From Paraimprobicoccus trichonymphae (GTDB taxonomy: Bacteria; Bacillota; Clostridia; Oscillospirales; Acutalibacteraceae), in assembly GCA_036322875.1 (NCBI GenBank), contig AP027925.1:496001-560000 (forward strand): a DNA stretch of 64,000 bases, given 5' to 3'. Under the pieces are notes generated by a model. That model saw nothing but the letters and a program-made list of their open reading frames with translations, was not told where the DNA came from and did no database searches. The stretch's first letter is position 1. Every line of letters begins with the position of its first letter. Below, one piece after another: positions 55,427 through 64,000 of the stretch. The translations under genes and the position numbers were made by a program.

Positions 55427-56671
55427 CTAATTTAAAATCATAGTGTTGTTCAGATTATCTTTGTATTTTTTTACACCTGGTTGATCAAAAGGATTTATAT
55501 CCAATAAATAACCAGAAATCGCACAAGATTTTTGAAAAAAATAAATTAAATATCCAAGTTCAAACTCTGAATTATTATTTAAATTTAAAATTATATTCGG
55601 CACTCCATCAGAACTATGTGCTAGAATTGTTGCCTCGAAAGCTTTTTTATTCAAATCAGAAATTTTTTTATATTTGTTTGTTTTTGTTTTTTTAATTATT
55701 AAATTCGTTTCAAAAAGTATTTTTGGTCCATCCTGAATGTACTGACCTAAAGAATGTAGGTCTGTAGTAAAAATACAAGAACTTGGAAATAAACCTTTTT
55801 GATTTTTCCCTTCACTTTCTGCAAAAAGCTGTTTCCACCATTCAAACAAGCTAAATAAACACGGTTCATAACCAACTAATATTTCTATAATTTCACCTTT
55901 TCTATACATAATGTTTCTAATAACAGCATATTTATTACATAGATTATTTAAATTATTTTTTAAAAAATCTTTTCTAGCTTTTTTAGCACCGCCTAATATT
56001 AAATTAACATTTCCTCCGCAAACAGCAATTGGAAAAAGTCCCGCAGGAGTCAAAACAGAATATCTGCCACCTATATCTTTAGGAATATAAAAAATTCTGT
56101 AGCTTTCTTTAAAAGCTAAATTTCTCAGCTTATTAGAATTATCGCTTGTAATTATAAAAATTCTTTTTTTTAATTCTTTTTTGTTATATTTTTTCTCTAA
56201 AAATTTTTTAAATATACTAAAAACCGTGAGAACTTCCAATGTATTTCCAGATTTGGAAATTACACTTATACTTACATTTTTATTTTTACATATTTTTAAA
56301 ATTTCATTTATATAATCTGCGCTCAAATTATTTCCGACAAAAAAAATGTCTGGAGTATCCTTTTTTGATAAATTATAATTCTGAGATTTTAAAAATTCTA
56401 TACAGGCTTTAGAACCTAAATAAGATCCTCCAACTCCTATTACTATCAAAACTTCGGTGCTTAATTTTAATTCTTCAGATATTTTATTTATCTCTGAAAT
56501 TTCTTTTTTGTCATAATTTTCAGGTAAATCTAACCAACCTAAAAACTCATTACCTAAACCTGTTTTTAAATGTAAGGCTTTAAATACTGACTTTACCTTT
56601 TTTTCTAATTTTAAATAATCTTCTTTACTTATAAATTTTTCTAAAAATTTTGTATTTAACTTTAAGCACAT
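55427..56671 (-). CDS. pgi: Glucose-6-phosphate isomerase
   Basis: 414 residues. VIGVGGSYLGSKACIEFL, VSISVISKSGNTLEVLTVF (sugar-phosphate site S-K-S-G-x-T), VLTPAGLFPIAVCG, FAESEGKNQKGLFPSS (catalytic Glu region) and FTTDLHSLGQYIQDG define Pgi; GVKKYKDNLNN at the end carries a C-terminal Lys. It interconverts glucose-6-P and fructose-6-P. It is short, as in many Firmicutes. ATG after AGGTGT. Confidence 0.95.
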   Translation of the reverse strand: MCLKLNTKFLEKFISKEDYLKLEKKVKSVFKALHLKTGLGNEFLGWLDLPENYDKKEISEINKISEELKLSTEVLIVIGVGGSYLGSKACIEFLKSQNYNLSKKDTPDIFFVGNNLSADYINEILKICKNKNVSISVISKSGNTLEVLTVFSIFKKFLEKKYNKKELKKRIFIITSDNSNKLRNLAFKESYRIFYIPKDIGGRYSVLTPAGLFPIAVCGGNVNLILGGAKKARKDFLKNNLNNLCNKYAVIRNIMYRKGEIIEILVGYEPCLFSLFEWWKQLFAESEGKNQKGLFPSSCIFTTDLHSLGQYIQDGPKILFETNLIIKKTKTNKYKKISDLNKKAFEATILAHSSDGVPNIILNLNNNSEFELGYLIYFFQKSCAISGYLLDINPFDQPGVKKYKDNLNNTMILN

Positions 56672-57490
56672 AACACACCTATTTTCAAAAAGTATCTTTA
56701 ATAATATATTATATGGTTAGTATATTAAAATGTGTAATCGTAATTCATAAGTTCAAAAAATTCTATATATTTTCAAAAAGTATAATAACATAATTTTTTT
56801 TGTGCCTTAAAATATTTATTCAATACTAATAGAAAACCAATCTTTTTATGCTTATTCAGTTAAACTAAGATTTAGCGGTTTTCACACTTATTTTACATAA
56901 AAAATTTTTATTATAGCAAATTGATTTAATATAGAACATGTAATAGAATGAAATAGTGTAATAATAAATAGTAAATGTACTAAATTAAGAAATAAGAGAA
57001 AAAATCGTAAAATATAATCAAAAAAGAAAATATTAGATAAAAGTTAAAAAGAGATATGCTGGTACTTGATAACTTTAATTTAAATAAGATTAAAGGGGTG
57101 TTGAATAGAATGTGAGCGTTGTTTTTTAATCCGTTCGAATGTAAATTCAATAGAGTTTGCTTAGCAAAAAATCAAAGCGAGAACTTTCGAAATTTTAAAA
57201 TCTTCACATTTTGAATTCTGTCAATTTCTACAATAATTTCGGATAATTTAAGCATTGTGGCTATATTCTATAGTAAGTCAAAATTGCTATACTACGTTAA
57301 AATTCGTTCCTTCAATGTTGAAAAATGATTATTTAAGTATGATATTTATATTTAAAAATATCAAATTTTATTCTAAAAATTATATATATTGGTAAAATTT
57401 ATTTAAATTTTAAATAAAAAGTTATGTTACACTTTCAATAAATATAAATCAAAAAATCTTTTTGTTTTAAATATTCATATGAAACAAACA
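56672..57490. other. Gap with an IS630 fragment and repeat end
   Basis: 57060-57270 (plus) resembles the IS630 tail at 52150-52320: both contain a TTTAAGCATT-type block followed by GGCTA. 56860-56885 is a lone left end of the dispersed repeat (AAGATTTAGCGGTT). No V-ATPase subunit gene is found before ntpD. Confidence 0.4.
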
Positions 57491-57665
57491 AAAAAACCGC
57501 TAAACTCTATTTTATCTGGATGAATCGTAAAAAAAGATTGACAAAAAAAAATAACCTGCTAGTATTAAGCAAGTACTGTATGGCCCTTTGAAATTAACGC
57601 TCGAATGGAACTCTATTGTGAGATGGATAACTACAGAAAGCGTAAAATCAAGAATTTGCTTGGGT
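57491..57665 (+). repeat. Dispersed repeat, copy G
   Basis: ACCGCTAAACTCTATTTTA, GGATGAATCG, GATTGACAAAAAAAAATAAC, CTGCTAGTATTAAGCAAGTA and AATTAACGCTCGAATGGAA match the short-form copies. The right end is diverged (GCGTAAAATCAAGAATTT). Confidence 0.6.
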
Positions 57666-57773
57666 CTTTAGCCAGATAGAAGATAAAGTAATACAATAAA
57701 ACTAGGGTGTGTAAAAATTGTGTAAAAGATTAGATATTAACAATTTGAAAACCATATTGAGGAGGTATGTATA

Positions 57774-58382
57774 ATGTCGAATCAAGTAACACCTACGAAA
57801 GGAAATTTACTTTCTATTAAAAAGTCTTTAAAATTAGCAAAACTAGGATTTGAATTAATGGACCGAAAAAAGAATATATTGGTGAAAGAAATCACAACTT
57901 TATTAAAAAAATCGTACAATATACAACGAGACATAGATATTAATTATAGGAGGGCATACTCATCTTTACAAACTGCAAATATAACTCTAGGAATTTGCAA
58001 TGAATTGGCTTATGTTGTACCTATAGAAAACAGTATAAATTTGTCTCATAGAAGTGTAATGGGTATTGAGATTCCTGTTGTATCTATGGAGACCCCAAAA
58101 AAAGATTTGAAAGTTCCGTTTGGAATGTACAATTCAAATTCAGAAATGGACAAAGCGTATTTATGTTTTAAAAAAGTTAAAAAATTTACAGTTCAACTTG
58201 CTGAAGTAGAAAATAGTATTTATTTGTTATCAATTGCAATAAAAAAGGTAAAAAAAAGGGCAAACTCTTTGAAAAATATTTTAATACCTAAATTTGAAAA
58301 TATTTCAAATAAAATTACAAAAAGCTTAGAAGAAAAAGAAAGAGAAGAATTTGTTAGACTTAAAATTTTAAAACAAAAATAA
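57774..58382 (+). CDS. ntpD: V-type ATP synthase subunit D
   Basis: 202 residues: VTPTKGNLLSIKKSLKLAKL then GFELMDRKKNILVKEI (the central-shaft coiled-coil start), FGMYNSNSEMDKAYLCFKKV and the C-terminal helix IKKVKKRANSLKNILIPKFE. Subunit D is the rotor shaft of the V/A-type ATPase. GGAGG precedes the ATG by 9 nt. The other subunits (A, B, C, E, I, K) are not adjacent, and upstream is repeat and IS debris, so the operon has been split or lost. Confidence 0.9.
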   Translation: MSNQVTPTKGNLLSIKKSLKLAKLGFELMDRKKNILVKEITTLLKKSYNIQRDIDINYRRAYSSLQTANITLGICNELAYVVPIENSINLSHRSVMGIEIPVVSMETPKKDLKVPFGMYNSNSEMDKAYLCFKKVKKFTVQLAEVENSIYLLSIAIKKVKKRANSLKNILIPKFENISNKITKSLEEKEREEFVRLKILKQK

Positions 58383-58405
58383 TTTTTAGAAAAAGGTGAT
58401 AATTT

Positions 58406-59761
58406 TTGTCGAGTGACATAAAAAATATTATTGATAATTTAGTCTTTAAAGCAAAGGAGTCTTTAGATAGATTTTCAGATTTTAATCAGGAAAAAATAGA
58501 CATTATTGTTGAAAAAATGTATCTATCAGGATCAAAAAAGAGTAAAATTTTAGCTAAATTAGCTTATGAAGAAACAAAACGAGGAGTTATAAAAGATAAA
58601 ATTGAGAAAAATATTTTTTCTACTAAAAATGTTTTTGAATATATAAAAAATAAAAGAACTGTTGGAATTATAAATTATGATAAAGAACTCGGTTGTGTGG
58701 AAATTGCGGATTCAATAGGAGTTATTGCTGGTGTTACACCTGTTACAAATCCTACTTCTACTGTTATGTTTAAGTCTCTAATTTGTTTTAAAACTAGAAA
58801 TCCTATTATTTTTGGATTTCACCCAGGAGCACAGAAATGCTCTGTGGAGGCCGCTAAAATCTTAAAACAAGCTGCTTTAGAAAACGGTGCACCTGAAAAT
58901 TGTATACAGTGGATTGAAACTCCTTCTATAGAGGCAACTAATTATTTGATTAATAATTTTGGAGTGGATTTGGTATTAGCAACTGGTGGTTCTGCAATGG
59001 TAAAAGCTGCCTATTCAACCGGCAAACCCGCTTTAGGTGTTGGACCAGGAAATGTACCGTGTTATATAGAAAAAACTGCTGATTTAAAAAAAGCTTGTGA
59101 AAATATCATAATTTCAAAAACTTTTGATAACGGTATGATATGTGCTTCGGAACAGTCTGTAATTGTAGATAAAGAAATTTTTTTAGAATTTGAAAAAATA
59201 ATGAAAAAAGAAAATTGTTATTTTTTAAATAACCAAGAAGTAGAGAAATTGTCTAAATTTATAGTTATCCGAGAAAATCATATTTTAAACACTGATATAG
59301 TAGGAAAAAGTGCATACTGGATAGCTAAACAAGTTGATATAGATTTGCCAGAAAATACGAAGATTTTAATAGCCAAATTAAAAAACAATAATATAGGAAG
59401 AAATTTCCCTTTGTCTTGGGAAAAATTATCACCTATTTTAGCATATTATGTTTCTGAAAATAACGACCTTGCTATCGAAATATCAGAAAAGATATTAAAT
59501 TTAGGTGGGCTTGGGCATACTTCTGTTATTCACAGTAAAGATCTAAATTTAATAAGTAAATTTGGATTAAAAATAAAAACTGGTAGAGTATTGGTTAACT
59601 CTCCAGCGTCTCAAGGTGCTATCGGTGGAATTTACAACAAAAATATTCCAACTTTAACTATAGGCTGTGGCTCTTATGGTAAAAATTCTACTACAGATAA
59701 TATTTCTATTAAAAATTTAATTAATATAAAAAGAATTTTTGATTTCCATAAAACAAATTAA
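58406..59761 (+). CDS. Acetaldehyde dehydrogenase (AdhE N-terminal half)
   Basis: 451 residues. VEIADSIGVIAGVTPVTNPT, ATGGSAMVKAAYSTGKPALG then VGPGNVPCYIE (NAD site), FDNGMICASEQSVIV with the catalytic Cys, and GGLGHTSVIHS belong to the acylating aldehyde dehydrogenase half of bifunctional AdhE. It converts acetyl-CoA to acetaldehyde with NADH. The protein stops at the linker (LINIKRIFDF), and the iron alcohol-dehydrogenase half is missing. TTG start, 6 nt after AAAGGTGA, 24 nt after ntpD. Either the ADH half was deleted or a separate ADH is elsewhere. Confidence 0.85.
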   Translation: MSSDIKNIIDNLVFKAKESLDRFSDFNQEKIDIIVEKMYLSGSKKSKILAKLAYEETKRGVIKDKIEKNIFSTKNVFEYIKNKRTVGIINYDKELGCVEIADSIGVIAGVTPVTNPTSTVMFKSLICFKTRNPIIFGFHPGAQKCSVEAAKILKQAALENGAPENCIQWIETPSIEATNYLINNFGVDLVLATGGSAMVKAAYSTGKPALGVGPGNVPCYIEKTADLKKACENIIISKTFDNGMICASEQSVIVDKEIFLEFEKIMKKENCYFLNNQEVEKLSKFIVIRENHILNTDIVGKSAYWIAKQVDIDLPENTKILIAKLKNNNIGRNFPLSWEKLSPILAYYVSENNDLAIEISEKILNLGGLGHTSVIHSKDLNLISKFGLKIKTGRVLVNSPASQGAIGGIYNKNIPTLTIGCGSYGKNSTTDNISIKNLINIKRIFDFHKTN

Positions 59762-60164
59762 AATTTATAATACTAAATATTGACTTTGTTTCAAAATAAC
59801 TTAAAAATAATCAGAGAGGGATTTAGTTTGTAAAAATTGAATTTTAAAGTAACGGCATACCCAAATTTGATACTTTTACGGATTAGTTCTGAGGAGTGTC
59901 AACGTTTTTATTTGTAGATCTAGTATGAACTAAATTGAAATTTAGTCCTGATGCTATTTATTTACCGAAAGTTGGAATAAGGTCTCTGAATTTATTCATG
60001 GAGATATAATCCCAAGTCATTGCTTTTTTTAATTTATAAGAAATTTTTATTTTAATAAAACTCCTTTTTATTCTACACTATTGTTAAATTTATGTTAAAA
60101 AACTTGATTTTTATAATAAAAATTTGTAATTTGGATAATCTCGCCAATGGTTATCAGCGCCATT
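59762..60164 (+). other. Gap with a TnpB-type right end
   Basis: CTGAGGAGTGTCAA (59889-59902) is nearly identical to the end of the TnpB relic at 23592. The preceding coding sequence is gone. Nothing identifiable remains of an AdhE C-terminal half. Confidence 0.45.
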
Positions 60165-60493
60165 TCAACAATTTTTTCTTCCATTTCTATCTATTCGCAC
60201 CTCCCTCCAATTATACAAAAAACCGTTCTTGTCAATAAATAAAATTATTTTTAAAGATTTAAATTCTCCGTTGGTTAATTCTTTTAAATGGTCTTAAATT
60301 TCATGGAAATCTTTAAAAATATGTCGATTCTGAGTACTTGAAGTAACATAAAAAACTCCTACATTTACGATATAGACAATTTTTTGTTTCCATCTGGCAA
60401 ATTTTTAATTTTTGGAACAGCTCGTACAATACTACCACTAGAAAAAGTTAATATCATAATTACTGAAAACAGTTTAGATAACAATTTTTTTAT
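60165..60493 (-). pseudogene. Exported protein remnant with AUA start
   Basis: ATA (60493-60491) stands 9 nt after AGGAGG and opens MKKLLSKLFSVIMILTFSSG, a signal peptide, then SIVRAVPKIKNLPDGNKK. One frame shift later YIVNVGVFYVTSSTQNRHIF and, past a TAA, DHLKELTNGEFKSLKIILFI then DKNGFLYNWREVRIDRNG. No family is recognised. Confidence 0.5.
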
Positions 60494-60519
60494 TTTTAAA
60501 TTCCTCCTAAAATTTAATT

Positions 60520-60850
60520 ATATATATAAAAACTATACCATATCTTCTGATATCATCTACAGCTGTTAATTCTACTCCAATTGAAAATAAACTTGGTATG
60601 TAATGAATAGTTGAATTACTCGCTTTCAACTATTTACTCTTTTGAATTATAATCTTCAGCTCAATCCATCAAAACAATGATTATACTTCTTCTTTCAAAA
60701 CAAAATATCTTGTTGTTTCACTATAATCATTAGTAACCTCTACCCCATAGCTTTAGCGTTTTTTGTTTGATTCTTTTATAAAACTTCTCGTTTTAAATGT
60801 TTTAATAATTATTATTGGCGCACTAGCAAATTCTATTTACAAAATTTAAG
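60520..60850 (-). pseudogene. Unidentified gene remnant
   Basis: The minus-strand frame reads EFASAPIIIIKTFKTRSFIK, a stop, SYGVEVTNDYSETTRYFVLK, further stops, then STIHYIPSLFSIGVELTAVD and IRRYGIVFIY. Inside it AATAGTTGAA and TTCAACTATT (about 60607-60634) form a perfect 10-bp inverted repeat. No family is recognised. Confidence 0.35.
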
Positions 60851-60860
60851 AATCTAAAAA

Positions 60861-61673
60861 TTAAACGTTTTTTAATATTTTTATTAAGTTGATTCTTTCA
60901 ACATTTTTTTTAATTTTTATATTTGCAGAAACTTCGGATTCTAAAATTTTTTGACCATCTGACAATATGCAAATTTTAGAGTTTGTTCTTAAAATATAAT
61001 TTATTTCTATAATACTGGTTAAACTTAATACTAAAGACCTAGACATTGAATTGTTAGCACATATCGGTGTTATAACTACGCAATCTAAATTTAGATCTAT
61101 TATTGGACCACCAGCTGATAATGAATAAGCTGTAGAACCAGTAGGAGTCGATATTATTACTCCATCAGCTCTATATTCACAGATTTTTTTATTGTTTTTT
61201 AATATCTCGAAATCTACTATTTGCGAATCTAAAGTTCTAGTTAACACTATGTCGTTTAGAGCAAAATCAACACTATAAAATTCAGATTTTGCACATATCG
61301 TCATTCTAGAGTCTAGTACGTAATTATTTATCAAATCAAAAAAATTTGGTTTTATATCTTTAGCTTTTATACTTGTTATAAAGCCTACTCTACCAGTATT
61401 TATTCCTAAAATTAATTTTTTATGTTTATATATTATTTTAGAGTATTTTAAAATAGTCCCATCACCGCCGACTACAAATAAAATATCGCTAAGTTTTAAT
61501 ATTTCTTTAGTGCTTTTTATAAAAAATAGGTTATTTAAATCTTTATATTTATTAAAAAAATAAATTTCCAGAAAAATGTTTATATTCTTAAGTTTTTTAG
61601 AAATATGTACTAATTTATCAACACATAATAAAGACTTATTGTTGTCTAAATTTAAAAATATGCCAATATTCAT
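60861..61673 (-). CDS. nadK: NAD kinase
   Basis: 270 residues. ILFVVGGDGTILKYSKI holds the G-G-D-G-T motif, followed by LILGINTGRVGFIT, ALNDIVLTR, RADGVIISTPTGSTAYSLSA then GGPII and ITPICANNSMSRSLV. It phosphorylates NAD to NADP. ATG after AAAGGGTTG. It lies 71 nt after folC on the same strand. recN and argR neighbours are absent. Confidence 0.94.
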   Translation of the reverse strand: MNIGIFLNLDNNKSLLCVDKLVHISKKLKNINIFLEIYFFNKYKDLNNLFFIKSTKEILKLSDILFVVGGDGTILKYSKIIYKHKKLILGINTGRVGFITSIKAKDIKPNFFDLINNYVLDSRMTICAKSEFYSVDFALNDIVLTRTLDSQIVDFEILKNNKKICEYRADGVIISTPTGSTAYSLSAGGPIIDLNLDCVVITPICANNSMSRSLVLSLTSIIEINYILRTNSKICILSDGQKILESEVSANIKIKKNVERINLIKILKNV

Positions 61674-61744
61674 TTTTTCAACCCTTTAAATTTTATTTTA
61701 TTACAAAAAAAGTGTATTTTAAATAATTTTTAAATTTAAATAAA

Positions 61745-63010
61745 TCAATCACTAAAAATGGACAAAAATTCTTTTGCTAGATATAAAGATCCAAAAATAA
61801 TTATAGCTGAATTTTTAATTTTTTCGCTTTCTGTTATAAGTTTATATAAAGCGATTTCTAAATTTTCTTCTGATTCTGTATTCTCTACAAATTTTTTCGA
61901 TATCTTAGTGATTTCTTCGAGAGATAATGCTCTATTTGATTTATTTTTAGGTTCTACCGTTATTATTTTAGAAAATAAAGACAATAGAATTTCAAAAACT
62001 TTAAAAACATCTTTGTCTTTCATCATTCCTACTATACCAAAAAGTTGTTTGTCTGGTAAGTATTTTTTTATACACTTTTTCAAGGTGTAAGCTCCCGATG
62101 GATTATGTGCACCATCTAAAATTATTGTTGGGTTTAAGGAAATAACTTCAAATCTTGCTCTTAAATTTACCTTATGCAAACCTTCTTTTATAGCAAAATC
62201 AGAAATTTTAAAATTTTTCCTTAAAACTTCTATAGCACATAAAGCTGTTGCTAAATTGTAAATCTGATGTTCTCCTAAAAGCGGTAATTTTATATCTAAG
62301 TTTTCGTATTTAAATTCAGAACCTTTGTATAAAGAAGAATTTTTTAAACACAGTCTAGACATATTTGGCAAATAAACTTTACTATTCAATCTTTTAGCTT
62401 TTTCATACAATATATTAAAAACACTTTCAGATTGTAAAGGGTATATAATTGTTGGACAGTTTTTTTTGATTATTCCTGATTTTTCACGGGCTATCTTTTC
62501 CAAAGTATTTCCTAAAATTTTTGTGTGATCCAAAGAAATCGAAGTAATTATTGAAACTAAACTTTTCTTAAAAACATTTGTAGCATCTAATCTACCACCT
62601 AAACCTGTTTCTAAAACCACAAAATTCACTTTTTCGTCAAAAAAATATTTAAAAGCAACAGCTGTTATAAATTCAAATTCTGTTACACATGTTCCAAAAG
62701 ATCGCAAAATTTTAGCTGATTCTAAACAAATTTTACTATATTCAGTATATTTCTTTTTTTTTATCATTTTAAAATTTATTTGTATTCTATCTCTAAAATT
62801 TACAACTTCAGGAGAAGAGTATAAACCTGTTTTAAAACCTTGAGCTACTAAAATAGAAGCCAACATATTACAAACAGAACCTTTGCCATTAGTTCCAGCA
62901 ACATGAATTATCTTCAACTTGTTTTGCGGATCACCTAGTAAATGCAATAATTTCTTTATTCTGTCTAATCTCAAGTTAATATCCAAAACCATAAGTTTGC
63001 TTCGCTTCAT
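61745..63010 (-). CDS. folC: Folylpolyglutamate synthase/dihydrofolate synthase
   Basis: 421 residues. RLDRIKKLLHLLGDPQ, HVAGTNGKGSVCNML (P-loop), LETGLGGRLDATNVF, ITSISLDHTKILGNTLEKIA then REKSGIIKK, LLGEHQIYNLATALCA and ILDGAHNPSGAYTL define Mur-ligase-fold FolC. It adds glutamate to folates. The N-terminus is a little short compared with most family members. No clear Shine-Dalgarno is seen, so the ATG at 63010 or the ATG 18 nt later could be used. No other folate gene is in the window. Confidence 0.94.
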   Translation of the reverse strand: MKRSKLMVLDINLRLDRIKKLLHLLGDPQNKLKIIHVAGTNGKGSVCNMLASILVAQGFKTGLYSSPEVVNFRDRIQINFKMIKKKKYTEYSKICLESAKILRSFGTCVTEFEFITAVAFKYFFDEKVNFVVLETGLGGRLDATNVFKKSLVSIITSISLDHTKILGNTLEKIAREKSGIIKKNCPTIIYPLQSESVFNILYEKAKRLNSKVYLPNMSRLCLKNSSLYKGSEFKYENLDIKLPLLGEHQIYNLATALCAIEVLRKNFKISDFAIKEGLHKVNLRARFEVISLNPTIILDGAHNPSGAYTLKKCIKKYLPDKQLFGIVGMMKDKDVFKVFEILLSLFSKIITVEPKNKSNRALSLEEITKISKKFVENTESEENLEIALYKLITESEKIKNSAIIIFGSLYLAKEFLSIFSD

Positions 63011-63372
63011 TTATTTTATTATATAAGTTAATTCACAAATTTAAACGTCAAAACTTTATATGTAAAAACAATATGTTAAGATAATAAAAAAACTGAACGC
63101 ATCATGTCTTAAATTTATATTATTTAAAATTAATTTTAAAAAAAAATTTAAAATAATAATAATCAAATGTAGTGGTGTATGTTATGAATTTAAATAGGTT
63201 CTGTTGTGCTGTTTGATTTTTTACGCTGTTAAAATTTAAATCTTCTAAACAAAATATTCTTTACAGCATTATACGTACTAACAAACTTATTTTATTTATA
63301 AAGTAAAAATTTATATAAAGTTTGTTGCCATTAATTCGTAACTAAATTCACAAGAATGCGCTTCAATATATA
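63011..63372. other. Gap between folC and prfA
   Basis: AT-rich, no gene or clear structure seen. Confidence 0.5.
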
Positions 63373-64000
63373 TTATTCTATTCCAGTTGAAAGTTTAAGA
63401 GTTCTATCTGCAGTTATCAAAGAATCTATTATCTCATCTAGATCTCCGTTCAAAATAATGTCTAATCTGTAAAGAGTCAAATTTATTCTGTGATCTGTTA
63501 ATCTATTTTGTGGATAATTATAAGTTCTTATCCTTTCTGATCTGTCGCCAGTTCCAACCTGAGAACGACGTTCCTCAGAAATATTTTCTTGCTGTTCTTT
63601 TCTTTTTGCTTCTAACAATCTAGACTTCAAAACTTTCATAGCTTTATCTTTGTTTTTGTATTGACTTCTTTCGTCTTGACATTCTACAACTACTCCTGTT
63701 GGAATATGAGTGATTCTAATAGCTGAGTCAGTTTTATTAACATGTTGGCCACCTGCGCCGCTTGCCCTATAAGTGTCTATTTGTAAATCAGTTGGACTAA
63801 TTTCTATTTCTACATCTTCAGCCTCTGGTAAAACCGCTACTGTAACTGTTGAAGTATGAACACGTCCCTGTGATTCAGTTTCAGGAACTCTTTGAACCCT
63901 ATGAACACCACTTTCAAATTTAAATCTAGAATAAGCACCTTCACCCGTTATCATAAAACTTATTTCCTTAAGACCACCTAATTGAGTTTCGTTACAATAT
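63373..64000 (-). CDS. prfA: Peptide chain release factor 1 (5' part beyond window)
   Basis: About 209 C-terminal codons are visible, continuing to the window edge (CNETQLGGLKEISFMITG and onward). HRVQRVPETESQGRVHTS has the P-x-T tripeptide of RF1 that recognises UAA and UAG. ASGAGGQHVNKTDSAI has the GGQ loop that triggers peptide release. The end LDEIIDSLITADRTLKLS is typical. The gene is complete on this side. prmC, the common downstream partner, is absent. Confidence 0.96.
   Translation of the reverse strand, partial: YCNETQLGGLKEISFMITGEGAYSRFKFESGVHRVQRVPETESQGRVHTSTVTVAVLPEAEDVEIEISPTDLQIDTYRASGAGGQHVNKTDSAIRITHIPTGVVVECQDERSQYKNKDKAMKVLKSRLLEAKRKEQQENISEERRSQVGTGDRSERIRTYNYPQNRLTDHRINLTLYRLDIILNGDLDEIIDSLITADRTLKLSTGIE

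Overview
The window looks like a chromosomal segment of a host-restricted, genome-reducing Clostridia (low-GC Gram-positive). It is extremely AT-rich. It keeps Firmicutes markers (rpmH-rnpA-yidD, rpsF-ssb-rpsR, IreB, a YabE-like 3D protein) and sporulation-type genes (sigK, spoVAE, a SpoIID-domain protein). It is also littered with decayed insertion sequences, frameshifted genes and long non-coding gaps. Secreted or eukaryote-facing proteins (LCAT-like lipoprotein lipase, GxSxG hydrolase, broken calpain-like protease, M13 and M14 peptidases) fit an intracellular or protist-associated life. Published Clostridia endosymbionts of termite-gut flagellates are a possible match, but I infer this from gene content only.

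Layout. 0-7 kb: 5' end of acpS, divergent rpmH-rnpA-yidD, an IS200 tnpA relic, a DAACS symporter, the rpsF-ssb-rpsR operon and a YabE-like protein. 7-13 kb: miaA, a duplicated and decaying DUF4160/DUF2442 pair, tRNA-Ser, galE and a hydrolase. 13-20 kb: asnB-aroQ-ireB, a membrane-anchored two-domain AAA+ protein and a five-tRNA operon. 20-25.3 kb: secreted-protein relics, the LCAT lipoprotein and a mobile-element graveyard (TnpB, two IS5 types, IS630). 25.4-30 kb: uppS, pepO, holB and a convergent sigK. 30-39 kb: small proteins, the SpoIID-like protein, calpain pseudogene, an orphan ABC substrate-binding protein, tnpB relics and an S1 protein. 39-47 kb: ispG, membrane proteins, tRNA-Leu, an M14 peptidase, IS and group II intron debris, spoVAE and recA. 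47-64 kb: secA, pheT, pgi, a lone V-ATPase subunit D, an AdhE reduced to its aldehyde dehydrogenase half, nadK, folC and prfA.

Core functions that remain cover translation, replication and recombination, Sec export, cell-wall lipid and isoprenoid synthesis (ispG, uppS), and glycolysis/fermentation. Several genes stand without their usual partners: pheT without pheS, ntpD without other V-ATPase genes, a binding protein without permease or ATPase, yidD without yidC, and spoVAE without spoVAC/AD.

Three observations stand out. (1) Five reading frames have no AUG/GUG/UUG at the expected place but an AUA or AUU codon 6-9 nt after a strong Shine-Dalgarno. (2) A dispersed repeat of about 150-220 bp occurs in at least seven longer copies. 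It has a terminal palindrome, a hairpin with a compensatory change and a right end resembling IS605/TnpB ends, so it may be a non-autonomous TnpB-type element. (3) A Clp-like AAA+ protein has its N-domain replaced by a membrane helix and its second Walker B acidic pair changed to Asn-Asn.
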